Source: Poronia punctata
Taxonomy: Eukaryota > Ascomycota > Sordariomycetes > Xylariales > Xylariaceae
Direction of reading: 5' to 3'
Assembly (NCBI GenBank): GCA_022579005.1
Contig: MU401470.1
Coordinates: 248,001 to 312,000 of the forward strand
DNA length: 64,000 nt
Shown here: positions 1-12,365 of the stretch, piece after piece
How positions within the stretch are numbered: the stretch's first letter is position 1
How the letters are laid out: every line of letters starts with the position of its first letter
Notes under the pieces: generated by a model
Database searches by the model: none
Told to the model about the DNA's origin: nothing
Seen by the model: the letters and a program-made list of their open reading frames with translations, nothing else
Made by a program: the position numbers and the translations under genes

Positions 1-3000
1 CTTCGCAATCAATATTCACAGCCGCCACCAGAAGCAATTGTATGTGATGCGCCCGCTCGAGTCTGCTACAAGAGGGACGAATAGACGGATACCCACAACA
101 TTGACTATTCGGGCCAGCGGTTTCCCAGTAGAATGGGAAGGAGCAAGTCGCAATATCAGAAGGCGTCTTCTACCTTGGCGTCTTGTCTGGGACGCGGCTT
201 CAATCGCGGGATTTGAGTCCGCATTGAGGGGCGACAAGTAAAGCCTCGCTAACCTAATTGATATAGGTGAGCGGACTATTGTGGGTTGGGCGGATGAGAA
301 GCGTGTGATCCGGAGACAAGGTTGGAACAGGGTTTGGATACCTAAGGCACCGGCTTAATTACGGACATGTCTATAGGAATTTAATTCAAACCGGCCTAAG
401 ATACGTAGGGCTCTGTTGATGATGATACCAAGGTAACGATAAGAGACAAAGTAAATACCTAATTAGTTTCTTTTTGGATGATGGGTGATTGTAGGGAAGC
501 AAGTCATCTCTGCCAGGAAAATGGAGGGGGTTTCTATTCAACCTGAATAGTGCATACCTAACACACCCATCTACACGTAAACGTAATAACAGGAATATCA
601 GGTAGAGACTCTGAAGGGACAAGGGTGTAGATAAGTCTAACTAGGTTAGTTGAGATCGCAGACTATTTCCTATCTTAACGCAAATCTTCGTTTTCCCCAT
701 CTCCACATGTAATTGGAGTACGGGCGCTGTTAAAAAGAGGAAATGCTCGGCTCGGCCCACCAACGTGAAATCCGAGCCAAAATCGATCATGTTCAGATTC
801 GGCAGTGTAGGTATTATAATGTACTGAGTAGGATAGATTAATACACATCAGATGTTGGATTAAGCCTACTCTATTCGAAAATAGAGATGACGATAGTACC
901 ATCGGTCAGCCCGGGTCCGTGCGGCATCTAGCAGGCAGATAAATCTTGGTCCGCTGGTATCGCAGGGCTGTCAGGGTAAACTGAAATGACTAACCCTAGG
1001 TTAGGCTCAAGGGCTGTACTCGTATGAGATGTCGACTACGATTAGGTCAGGATATCACGAAAAGGCGGGCCGATGAACACAGATTCGGTAGAATCCCAGC
1101 GCGTGTTGCAAAAACACTCATACCGTAATGACAGCGACGAAAGAGAGGATCCCTGAGGCATATCTGCCCGCATTCTAACTGGTCTGCTTCGCTGTTGTTG
1201 CATAAAAAGGTAGCATTCGCGGTCCCAGCAGTCTGGGACAGGCAGAAAATTTACCATTCAGAACAGAGATGAGCGGTGGGCGGTGGGCAGTGAGCGGTTG
1301 ACGCGGAATTAAAGTTCGCCCGATTTATGATAATTATCCCACTAGATACATGGAGCTATCGACGAGGAGGGAACAAAGGGACAATTCCGCATCACTCCCG
1401 TACTCCGAGGTTTGGGCATAATTACGCGACAGCACCGGCTCGAGCATTCATAAGAAGTAGTCAGAATTGCAACTGGTATCAAAGGACGACCGACGAAGGC
1501 AGAGACGACGACGTAGGTAGGTTTCTTAGGGATCAGAAAATAATACCCATCTAGAGTGCTCGGTAATCTACTCTCTGGTATGTGGGCGGAGTGCCGTCAA
1601 AAAATGAATAATTTGCCCTGACAAGACTCGGGGAAGCAAGAGGTAGGCTAGGGGTGCATAAGTGTACTGGATTAGACCCCGTTAGGTATGTGGCTCCCAG
1701 AGAATGAGGGCAAAATTCAGCCCTGGCACTGGATCAAGACTGTTTTACTACACTTTAGTAGTTTAGCTTGCTTTATTTCGCCGTCCTTTCAGGGTGACTG
1801 GCAGCCATTCAGTGAGCGGGCCGCGAAAACACAGTGCGGTTCCAAAGCACAACAGTTGATCCAGTCAAGTACTACGGGAGTACGCGTAGGGTAGACTAAG
1901 TTCCTAGCGGAAATTCCTGCTTGTGGGGTTCGGGTGTGTCCAACAAGCAAGCCTTTGGCGCTTAGCGGCTACCTTGTCATCATAGCCGCAGTTGATTGGG
2001 TTCCAACATGTCGGTAACCAATCATAGCCATGTGGCCGTGATATTGTCCAATCAACCCCCAAATCATTTGTCATTCCTTTGCAGGCATAAGGGTACTTTT
2101 GCTTATCCCATCCGCTCCACTAAAAACGGTCAGGATTTTGGGGAGGCATGCTCCATATCTTTTGCTTTGTTACGAGAGGGAGACCAGAAGATTGGAACTT
2201 TTCTCGCCCGATCAGCCTTTTCATATGGATACCAAGGCAGCTTGAAGGTGGTCGCCGTCCTTGAGCTGGCTTTCTCTCCTAAATAAACGCCTAGGTGTGA
2301 CGGTACAGCATGCGCAATATTACATGTACACTTGACCTATCGACACATATTTGATCCCATGATCATTGCCACTATACTTCGTGCTCGACGGCTTCATTGT
2401 TGATGGAAGTTGTCATTTTGGGCTTACAACACTTCTTACTATAGATACGACATAATTTGGGATTTGGGGGCCGGTGGTCCAACTTATGATGTTATGTCAG
2501 TCCATTGTGACCTGCTCCCAGTATAGTGATGTTTGTTTCAAGTTGACTGCGCCTCTTCCAGAACGATTATATGCCGCTTCCATCACTGTTGCCGTATTGA
2601 CGGACCCGTGAGAAGTGTAAGAAGCCATCAAGTAGGTAGTAACTAGGTATGCCTAGCAATGATTAACGCCCCCCAAGCTCTGCAATAGGTATGTGAGGCT
2701 CAAACATGTGGAGCACGTGTACCGGCCACTCATCAGGATATTGTTGAAGCCTACTGACTATCCATGGGTCGTATAGACAGAATATTTTATTGGATTCGAA
2801 CTTGGGGTCACGCTTTAGCCGCAACAACGAAGCGATTTGGTTTGCTATGTCCTTTCCTGCCCCTTACTCCACCCCCTTTTCCACTACTAGCTTCTGTCTT
2901 TTACTGTTCAGACATGAATATACTCGTTTAACAAACCTATCAACCCCAGATCGCCTCTTAAGAGAAGCATGAGGTAGGTGCAATATCAGGAACCAACAAC

Positions 3001-6000
3001 CGCGCGTTTATATGATATCCTCAAGTGCTATTGGTTCTTTCCAGACGTTAAGTTGTTTTATGTCCTGTGACAATCCTAGCTACAACTTCATTGTGTCTGC
3101 AGCTAACACTTAAGGTCAGGCGTTAGCACATCCTATAATGAAGCTTCCACAGGGCCTGTTCAAGATAGGTTACCATACCCCCCCTAGAAGAGGTAGTATC
3201 AGCAATGAATACAGCCAGTACACCTGTAAATCGATCAACTTTGTATGTTCCTTGCACGAGTCTGCAACTTAGGCTCAAAAATAGCCACGGCAGTCTTCAT
3301 TTTCAACAGCCCTATGAGGCCCGATTTTACCGCTATGCACGCAAGCGCCCACAACAATCCTGTCACAGGGGGGTGTTTTTCTGCTTCCTCTTCATGTCAG
3401 TACTCAACCCCTATTATTGGTGCTAGCATACATATTTTTCCCTGATGCAAGGCGGACCCTGTATCTTGGCCACTGAAGTATCTTGGAAAGCGAGCAATTA
3501 CTTTGATTGAGCCAATATTTGAATATACATGTCCGTGAAGCCATAAAGTTCATCTCCCGTGGAAAAGGCATAGGGGTAAGGATCTACATATGCCTAATTA
3601 ACAGGGCTGGAACAAGACTGTTGTAGACATACAGACACTGAGAAGTCCGCAGGAGATATACAATCTAAACCATCTCTCAAGGATTGGTTCGCTTCCAGTT
3701 TGTGTCCACTGCCACGTAATACAATTCCCCTAGATGGTGGATCACACCTTCTGTCATATAATATCATAGATTTGTTGCAATTGCCTCAACCTGGACTTCT
3801 GTTCGTCTAGGCTTGCAACTACCTAATACCGCAGGTGTTGTTGCTTATTTTACTCCGGAAATCGATAAGTAACCGAGAACTTCGAATTTTGTAAAGCTTG
3901 CAACATAATCATGGCTTCACTACGCCTGCAGTTTGAAAAAGCCACTGAATGTTCACTCTCCTATTCAAAACTCTGTTGACGGATGTATGTTTGAATTGCT
4001 GTTCACTTGTGAAGTTGTATTATTATATGCTTTGCGTTCCCCATGTGGTTCCTGGACATAATCGAGCTTGGCCGTATCAGATTTCTTTGGTGATACCTTA
4101 GCCGAGTTTTGCTAGGATTGAATTTCCCCCTCAGTGAGTATCTCGCTCGTAGGTAGGACAAAAGTTTAGTACAAAGAACCGTTGCCCCCAACATGTACCC
4201 CTCTCCTCCTTCCTTATATTTCGATACGAACAGGCTTGTATTTGGCATCAAACTACCTACATTTCTTGAAGCGAAAACACAAATAGAATCAGGCCCCTTG
4301 CCCACAAACAAGGTCCTAGAGACGACAGCAACGAGAATATCGGTTCGAACAACTGAATCTATGAAAATCGGGGCGGATACCACGTCGCTTCCGGGCTCCA
4401 GAAGGATACATCAGCTAGATCAACTCTGTTCCATCCTTGGGCCACACGTACCCGTAACCCATACTATCTACAACTCAGTACTTACGGGGTACACGCTCCC
4501 ATCAATAATTCAACACTGTGAATCTCGCCACATCACCAAATCCAATTCTTACGTCTGATTATTGCCGGGCCTCAGTTAGTCGAGCACTAGAGAAGGCTTT
4601 GATGCAATGACGATGTGATAGAAGGATGACGATTGAGAAAGCCTTGCATCGCCGCACCCATTCTGCGGCCTTGTTTGCGCTTAGCCAATAGTCTCGATAG
4701 CCTAATGTGGCGCCTTAGGTGACTAACTGGACCTTTTATGCGACCGACTGGAACTGCTAATAAGATGATAGGATTCTTGGCTTTACCTGGATGGGCCCAT
4801 TAAATGCTAGTCAACCCCACTAGCGTAGAGACTAGATCAAGAGGTACCGACTAAACCGGTAGGCGATATTGCCTAAATGGGCTCCGCCATATCCGCCGGG
4901 GTCCCATAGGTCTCTTCTCCAAAACTATGGAAACATCCACGGTCGGCTCCTTGTCAACTGAGAGTCGATGGAGTATGATATTCCGTACCAAGACGTAGGA
5001 TACCTAGTGGACCAGGCCCGGGTGAAGGCCTCAAGTCACCAACTAGCCATGCTGTCTTTGCTACCTGACTGCTTCATCATAGAGTCGCAGTCGACACCCT
5101 CGACGATCCAAGACTTCACTTACCATGGTATTGGGCCGGTGACTCCGAAGATTAAACAAGCATCACCAGCCAATTTTAAGGATCCCTTTACGACACTCGT
5201 CGTCACAGTTCAAGATCTCATAGGCACCGGCATGCAATAATACAGTACCTACCATATACCATGTAACCATGATGGAGTTGCCAGGATGACTTATCAGCCC
5301 ACCATCAGTCACACACATCCATGTATTCGGCAATAGGCATCAGGTGAATTGGTGCGCTGGCTTGTAGGTATTTCTTCGCTTTGGGGAAATGAATACCACA
5401 AGCGCTAGCTTGCCCAAACACCGAGTTGCAGCCCGCAATGCATTTGCCAATTTCACGCCCACGTCTTACTATCTAACCTAGTCCAAACTCGATCCAGAGA
5501 GACGGGTCAATCGCTACCTGGGTGGGTGTCGGTATGCTGTATCTACTACGTGTAGAAGGGGCCAAGGTGGATTTTTTTCTTCTGAAAGTTTTGTCGGCTG
5601 CAATGCCCATCCACCCTCCCAGGCAATTACGTTCGATTTTTTCTTTTCTTGTTTTCCGCTTCTCGTGGGGACAATTCCAGTCGGGGCGCAAAAAAGCCAT
5701 GAGCGTAATTCGTGGTACTGGGCTAACCTAGAAAGAACAGGTGGCTCCTTCGGACGGACGGTCGAACGGTTGGACGGTCGACTCGGACCATCTCTTAGCG
5801 CGTCGCGACTTTGCTCAGATTGACCGATAGGGGGATGGCGTGGAGGTCGTGTGAGCCCAACGTTACAGTTCTGGATTGGTGCATGTGTGCCCCTCTCGTC
5901 GCTGTCGAGTGCCGACGTATCAGAACCGTTCCCGTCCTGTCGGTATCGAATCAGCTTCGCCCAGGTGACGCATCTGCCTGAATTACCACTCCAGAACCTA

Positions 6001-9000
6001 GGGCTGACATGCAGGGCACATACAATTATTCACGGCCCCCCGCCCTTTCAAACTCTTCCAGACTTTGGAGTAGGTCACATACATGCCTCGTCATCCAATT
6101 TGTATGGCAACTTACGGCGGCAAAGCATAATGACCACTGCAATGATAGATTGCCTTTTCGCCTCAATCCTGAGCAGTTTTGTGTCTTTCCACTTTTCTTC
6201 TTGACCGCTGGTCCCGGGTGATAGAAGATCTTCGAGGTGAACTAGCCAATTGTCCCGGACCACGTTCGTATTGTAATTTGTTAGGATACTTTGAAAACGA
6301 CCTACTAAAACCTGTTGACTGATCTTTCGTCTCTCTCTCTCTACGCGTACACAATACAAACTGCAGCCCTAAAGCTACCCTGGTGTCTAACTCGTGACTG
6401 ACGACAGGACCTGCCCTACCTCTGATCGCTAATGGAGCTACATTGGGGTGCATTGCCGCCGTCATCCGCACTCGCATCCGCACCATCTCAGTCTTACTGT
6501 AATATAGGCAATACTGACTTGAGCCGCATGAAATATATATGTTACAAAGGGCTAATCAGGATAGGATAGTTGGTTAGCCATATATGCCATGCACCAATGT
6601 AAATTTCTCGAAATTTGCAAGTGGGAACACCCTTTGTGCTATAGCTATACCTTATGTAGTAGGTTTCTTTCTGAGTTGTAGGATTAGAATGATGAGTTAA
6701 GAAACAATGATGGCAGGGAAGGGACAGCATATGTAGTAGATGGTTCCTACCTACATAGTAGGAATGTGTGCAAGCAAGAAGTGCTAAATATGTAGGTACG
6801 TACCTCACAACTTCCAAGTATATGTATTTATAATATGCTCGGTGGTCAGGAGCGGCCACCAGACTAGCGAGATCAGGTACTTGTTTCAGGTGCATCTGCA
6901 GAAGATCTCGCTGCCTTTACAAGCTGTAACTCACAAGTAGATACGGGGTATCATCGTCGCTTCCCCAGTCTTTCATCGCTCTTCCTAGATCCAAAATGCT
7001 TATAGGTCATGGGCATCTGATTAATTACACACACGTTTATCATTTATCAGGTAGGTACTTAATTAGCGAGTGCAAGGCATCGGAGGCCCGGGACTAGACC
7101 AACGCTGACCATATAGGAAGTAAGTAATTAATTGATTGTGCGGTGAATTAATTAAGCATTCATGCCCTCTTTTTAGGGATCAGCCGACAGAATGCCCAAA
7201 GGTTGAAGACTACTCCAACGCCAGGTCGGTGGTCTGGCCTGGGCAAAAGAAGAGAAAAGAAAATGTAGCAAATGCGACAGGTAAGGTAGACACGTCGGGC
7301 ATAACCAGTCATGTCGCTCCCTTCTCGCCCAGCGCTACCATGCCGTGAGTCCGTCGTGACTGGGAGCTACCGGTACCTAGTAAAGTTCTCCGCATCAGGC
7401 TCGATTAAAGTTGACCAGATAAGGCTGCCAATCAGATGTTTTCAAAGCCTGATGGTTATTGTCACCCTACAGGATCCGGCAGACTGAACAATGGAATGAC
7501 CTCCCCTGATTTGCCCAAGAACTACCGACCATCACATGCCATGTACGGGATGGGTACCCGAGCCGCGCTGGATCGACCACAGTTGCCATAGCACCCGTAA
7601 GCGTTTAGTATGGTTGGGAGAGACTTCCGATCCCTTCGCATTGTATCGTTCCCTACAGTAGACTGACTCTGTAGGATGCGTCAACAGAATTGGAAGTGGG
7701 AGTGGTTGTCTCCTAGCTCCTGTCCTTTGGCCCCTTGACCCCTTGCATATACGGCCCGCGAACGGCGCTACATGGGGTTTGTAGAAGCCGTTGCTTCATT
7801 TAGTGTTCGCTACGTTTCAACTATGGACGGAGATTTTAATTCCGCGGTAGGGTCACAGTCACACTCGTTCCTCTTAAGCCTCATGTAACATGATTTCTCA
7901 GCTCTCACTCCAGACATCTGTAGAGGTCACAACGATGCCCCTAGGTGAGACAAAGAGCGCAGAGAAGTAGCGACTGGAAAGATGTTCTGTGCGTGAGGGT
8001 CGTAGCAGTGCAAGGTCTTCGCGCCAGGAGCACAGTATGCAATGCTACCCAGAGCCACATGGACACCTTGGCAGCCTGAAAGCCCGAAAGCCGCGGCAGC
8101 CACCAGCGTAACGGAACCTATCATGGCCGGGATTCGGGGACACCTTATGCAACCCAAAATGAAGTCCAGAGTTGAGATAATCACCTGAGCACTCGCCGGC
8201 GCTGTCGTTCATACCTACTCGTTTCGATATGTTCATTCTAGTACGTTCTCGCCTCTAATTCCTATCCACCTATCTTTGGACTCTCGAGTATCATTTATTA
8301 TGGACAGGGAAGGAAATGTTAGTCGCGTATTTTTGGGATGCATTCACGAAACATGTCTATGTATAGACCACACGTGGCATCAAGTATGGAGTAGGTCGAT
8401 ACAGAGAGCAACACGCGCCAACACAAACCAACAACATATGCAATGGTAAACTCCTCCTTGCACATGAGCAGACGCGTGCCCCCGCGTCTACATTCTCGTC
8501 TCTATGCAACGATAGTTAATTTATAGAAACCAGGAACATGTAGGAGGTAAAGGGCAGAGTCGGCCGTCTGTCCTTCAACCATGAATCCTACAACCATCGT
8601 TATGACCTTTATAAACCTACATTCTAATTTTACACGTGGATAAAAAGAATAGCCCGATATTCATGCACCTCTCTATACAAGCTTTGAAATCGATCGGCCA
8701 CTGAGGGTCGCCATGGCAGGCAACCAAACCTCGACAAGATCTGGCAGAGATTCTATGCGAGTTCTGGTGGCTGTCCATAACAAGTCCACTACACCCCGGC
8801 TCCCTCATAGACGCGAGCTTCCCTTAACCTAGTACGCTTTCAATGTACTACTTGTATTCGCGCCCTACGCAGGATACCTGTCATTAGGTATACACCGGTT
8901 CCCTAGCAAAGCATGGTAGCATCAATTTCCCCGCCGTCGTTTCGTGGCAGGCGTCTAACTTCCCAGGTCACAGGGATCTTCGTTGGCAAGTTTCAAGCGT

Positions 9001-9720
9001 ATGTAGTCCTCTTCCTCGCATTGCGTCTTTACAAACTCATGTAGGTAAATCATTTTCAAGTGATCGTCGTCACCCATACCACTATCAGGGGAAACGATCA
9101 ACTAACAGTGAAGTGTCAGTAAGAATACAGGAGGCTGTTCTCAAATCTTTACCTGCCGGCTAATGTATACGACAAAGAAAGGACCAATACAGCTATGCGC
9201 TACATTCGCCATCCTTCGAGCTCTTGTGAAAAGGGGCAGTTCTTAAAGCAGGTATAAGAATAATGCCAGTTTTGGACGCCACGTAGCCGCAGTCTAACCA
9301 CGAAATAACCATGCCATTCCAGATCATCTCTCAGTACCCATCCTCTGTAGGCCAGACCTTCTTGATCATAAACCTACCTTACTTCTCGGTAAACAAGTCA
9401 TGGCGGGAAGGCATCCTACTAGAAACACAAGTACCAAATTTTGAATCAAGTCTTAGGTAGTTCACCCCCGTCTCATTTTTTGCCCACCTAACAAGAAAGG
9501 TTAGGTAGTAATCGCATCGTCCATCTCGTCTATCCCACGAGCGGCGACTCCAAATTTTCTAGCCGACTCCCTCGCCCCCTGACTTGATAGTCTAGATCCT
9601 ATTCAGGGGGGGGAAACCAACCAATTGAACCGAAGACGTTGGCCCGCTCTATTTCGCCCGGCGCTTGTTGTACGTGAAGGAACCAGGTAATCCGGAAAGA
9701 TGAGCTTTTCAATTCCGGCG
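1..9720. other. Gene-poor moderate-GC stretch
   Basis: I find no supportable gene here. The open frames are short (at most about 126 codons), overlap on opposite strands, have no recognisable motifs and do not join across convincing introns. The longest, such as 4193-4558 (+), 4968-5240 (+) and 7927-8184 (-), match no family I know. Base composition is normal for a fungal intergenic region and lacks the strong AT bias of the repeat blocks further right. Short TAGGTAGG-type runs are scattered throughout. A small GGACGGTCGA-like direct repeat lies near 5752-5785 and a GGTGGGC-like repeat near 1270-1300. The stretch could hold a small multi-exon gene or old degraded sequence that I could not resolve by eye. 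Confidence 0.5.
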
Positions 9721-11442
9721 CCCTACCTCCTATCTCTCCTTATTGGCTAGGTATATTCGAGAGCCCCGGCCTAGCAGGTAGGTACCGAGATGATGATGAT
9801 GAATGTTGGTTGGTTGGTTATCCCCCCCCCCTTGTAAATTTAAGGTATATGTACGGTAAACCCTAACTTTAATTATATTCGTAGAGGAGGGCAAGAAAGG
9901 CTGAACATACTTCCTTGAGTGACAGGTGTCACTCAATAGGAGATAAAAACCATGAAAACTTAATTATACTAGACATAAGGTATAATCCAAGTTCTAAACT
10001 AAACAAATCTCAAGACATATTAAATTAATCAAATGCAAAATATCAAGTTGGTTTAAGGAAAGTTCTGACACTACAGTCTAGGAAAGCAAGAAACCACACA
10101 ACTTCTTTGTCTCCTCCGCAACAAACAACAACCATTTGTCAGTCAGCCGGGGAAATTGGAGAAGGAAGCTGCAAGGCTGCGGCGAAAATATCTGTCCTCT
10201 CTTGTTATGGAATATCTGTTAAACTGCTACAAAAACAATATATATATATATACTCGTGATATGTGTGTGGGGGTGTAGTGTAGTACATGAGGTATACCTA
10301 CACGTTTTTTTTGTTTTGTGAAACTGCAACCCCCTCTGCCTTTTAAGGTAGTATTCGATTTAACACAAATAGAGAGAAGAGATAAAAATAACGTGGTTGT
10401 ACTTGTTGGAAGGTAATTAATAAAATCTTTCTATATGGTAGTTATATATAGTTGAGTTGGTAAGGTACGGTAGAAGAAGAAAAATGCCCGATTATAGGAA
10501 CAGACACCTACCTATCACTAGAGCTTAAATTATACCATGGTAACAAGACTCCTTTAAAAACGGTAGGGTTTGTTATTTCTAGAAAGGGGACTTAAGGCAA
10601 GAATAGAAAGATTAGATCATATATATATAGATATATAAAAATCCTAATATATACATACCTTAGGCTAAGAAGAGGGGGGAGGTAATAAACAAGCAAACAA
10701 AACAAGATATAAGAAGGCGTTATATACACACTTGAAAGTCTCAACAAATGAAATATTACTTTATACACCAAGATGCGAAAAGAAGAGGGCTAGGCTAACG
10801 AGTACTTACAACATAAACTAAGTAACTACTAAGGGACTATAACGTAGGTAGTCATAAAAAAAACCAAAGCCAAAAATGAGGTTGTTTGTTTTTAAAAGAG
10901 AGAGAGAGAAACCCTACCTTACTTTACCTTACCTTACCTTACCTAGGTACCTTACCTACCACAAAAATAGAACTAACAAAGGTATCCATGCCAAACCCCT
11001 TTCTTTCTTTCTTTCTTTCTGTCTTCCTTCCTTCCTTCCTACTTACCTATCTACCCAAGTTCATACCTAACTAACACCAACGACAACTTTCCTCTCTCTC
11101 CATCCCCTCACCTCTCTATAAGTCACGCACCTCATACAAACCAGATAGAAACCGACTAAGTACCCACCTTCTCCTTCTACAAACAAACAAGCCTATCCAT
11201 CTTCTCTATTTCATCAGAGCTCATACATGGCATGGATGGTTAGAACTTAGAGGGTATATAAATCTTTTCTTCTCGCCACGATCGCCGGGGGAAAAAAAAA
11301 CCCCCCAAAGTAACCTCGTATGGGAATTCCCTACAAACAGCCCCCCCTTTTTTCATCCCCACCACCACCACCATCCGTGCCCCCTTTCTCAAATTTCAAA
11401 TCAAAGTCAAAACCATACATACCGTGCCGCGTTCCGACACAT

Positions 11443-11475
<33 letters not shown>

Positions 11476-12365
11476 CTAAAAAGATGGGCCGATCAATCCC
11501 ATGCATACGCCACAGCGTCTAGGCTGTTAGGGGATTCTATTTTTCACGTGGTAGTTACGACCTCGTGGCAAACAAAAGTCCCCCTTGTTTTGAGGTGGAG
11601 TGATAGGGGAACAAGGTTACGAGGATTGATGAAGCGTCGAACCGAATCAAAAACTCGGAAAAGACGGGATGATAATGACAAAGCTGGAAAAAAAAAAGAA
11701 AGGGGTGTAGGTGTATCATATGGATCATTCGTGTAAAAAGAAGGGTACATACATAGAACGAACGAAAGACCACGAGTACCAAAGGTTGGGGATGTAGGTA
11801 AGGGATCTTGAACTGGGGAGTCGAATATCGGATAAAGATGTCGCTAAAAGTATGCTACGCACTATAATCCTGTCCAATGTCCTGCTTCTCGTTTCTTGAA
11901 GCCCGTTGATGGATTAGACTATGGTAGGCTAGATAGGTACCTAGTCTACCTACTTGAAACTGTACCTGACAGCTCCTCATTCCGCCATGCACGAAAAGAA
12001 ATAAAACCATGAGTACATCATACCCGCATGTATTGTATATACCTCATCACACACAGGAAAATCCTATACCGCAGCAGCGGAACGGACCTCTCCTCCGAAC
12101 TTAACCAGCTCGAAACCCAAAAGAAAAGGAAAAAAGAGCTTTAAACCATGCAGACTAGGCAACATTGCGAATTGCTATGCGAGTGTGCTGAGCTCATTTC
12201 TCATCTCCTCTTTCCTTCTTAGCACATCATCATCTTATCTCAAGTCGTACAATACTCATGGGATACATCTCAGATCATCATGTTCTCCAACACCCAAACT
12301 AGAAGACACGTATGCTTCGTGTGCTTCTACATGTCGCTAGGGCTACTTCCCCAAGACGGGAGGTC
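9721..12365. other. Microsatellite-rich intergenic region
   Basis: This stretch lies downstream of the Zn2Cys6 gene and is dense in simple sequence: GAT and GGTT runs near 9790-9820, an AT run near 10240, TACCT-type repeats at about 10915-10960, TTTC/TTCC tracts at about 11000-11040, and a CA dinucleotide run at 11444-11471. The 138-codon frame at 11320-11736 (+) is built largely over these repeats, giving poly-Pro and His-Thr stretches, and is not taken as a gene. The last part will include the 3' UTR of the gene ending at 12366. Confidence 0.6.
11444..11471. repeat. CA dinucleotide microsatellite
   Basis: An uninterrupted run of 14 CA units, followed by an A-rich stretch. It is a likely length-variable locus. 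Confidence 0.9.

Noticed and set aside
2785..2830. Minus-strand AGTTCGAATCC resembling a tRNA B-box
   Set aside because: No convincing A-box or cloverleaf could be folded around it.
11320..11736. 138-codon plus-strand frame
   Set aside because: It is largely a translation of C-rich, CA and A-rich simple repeats.
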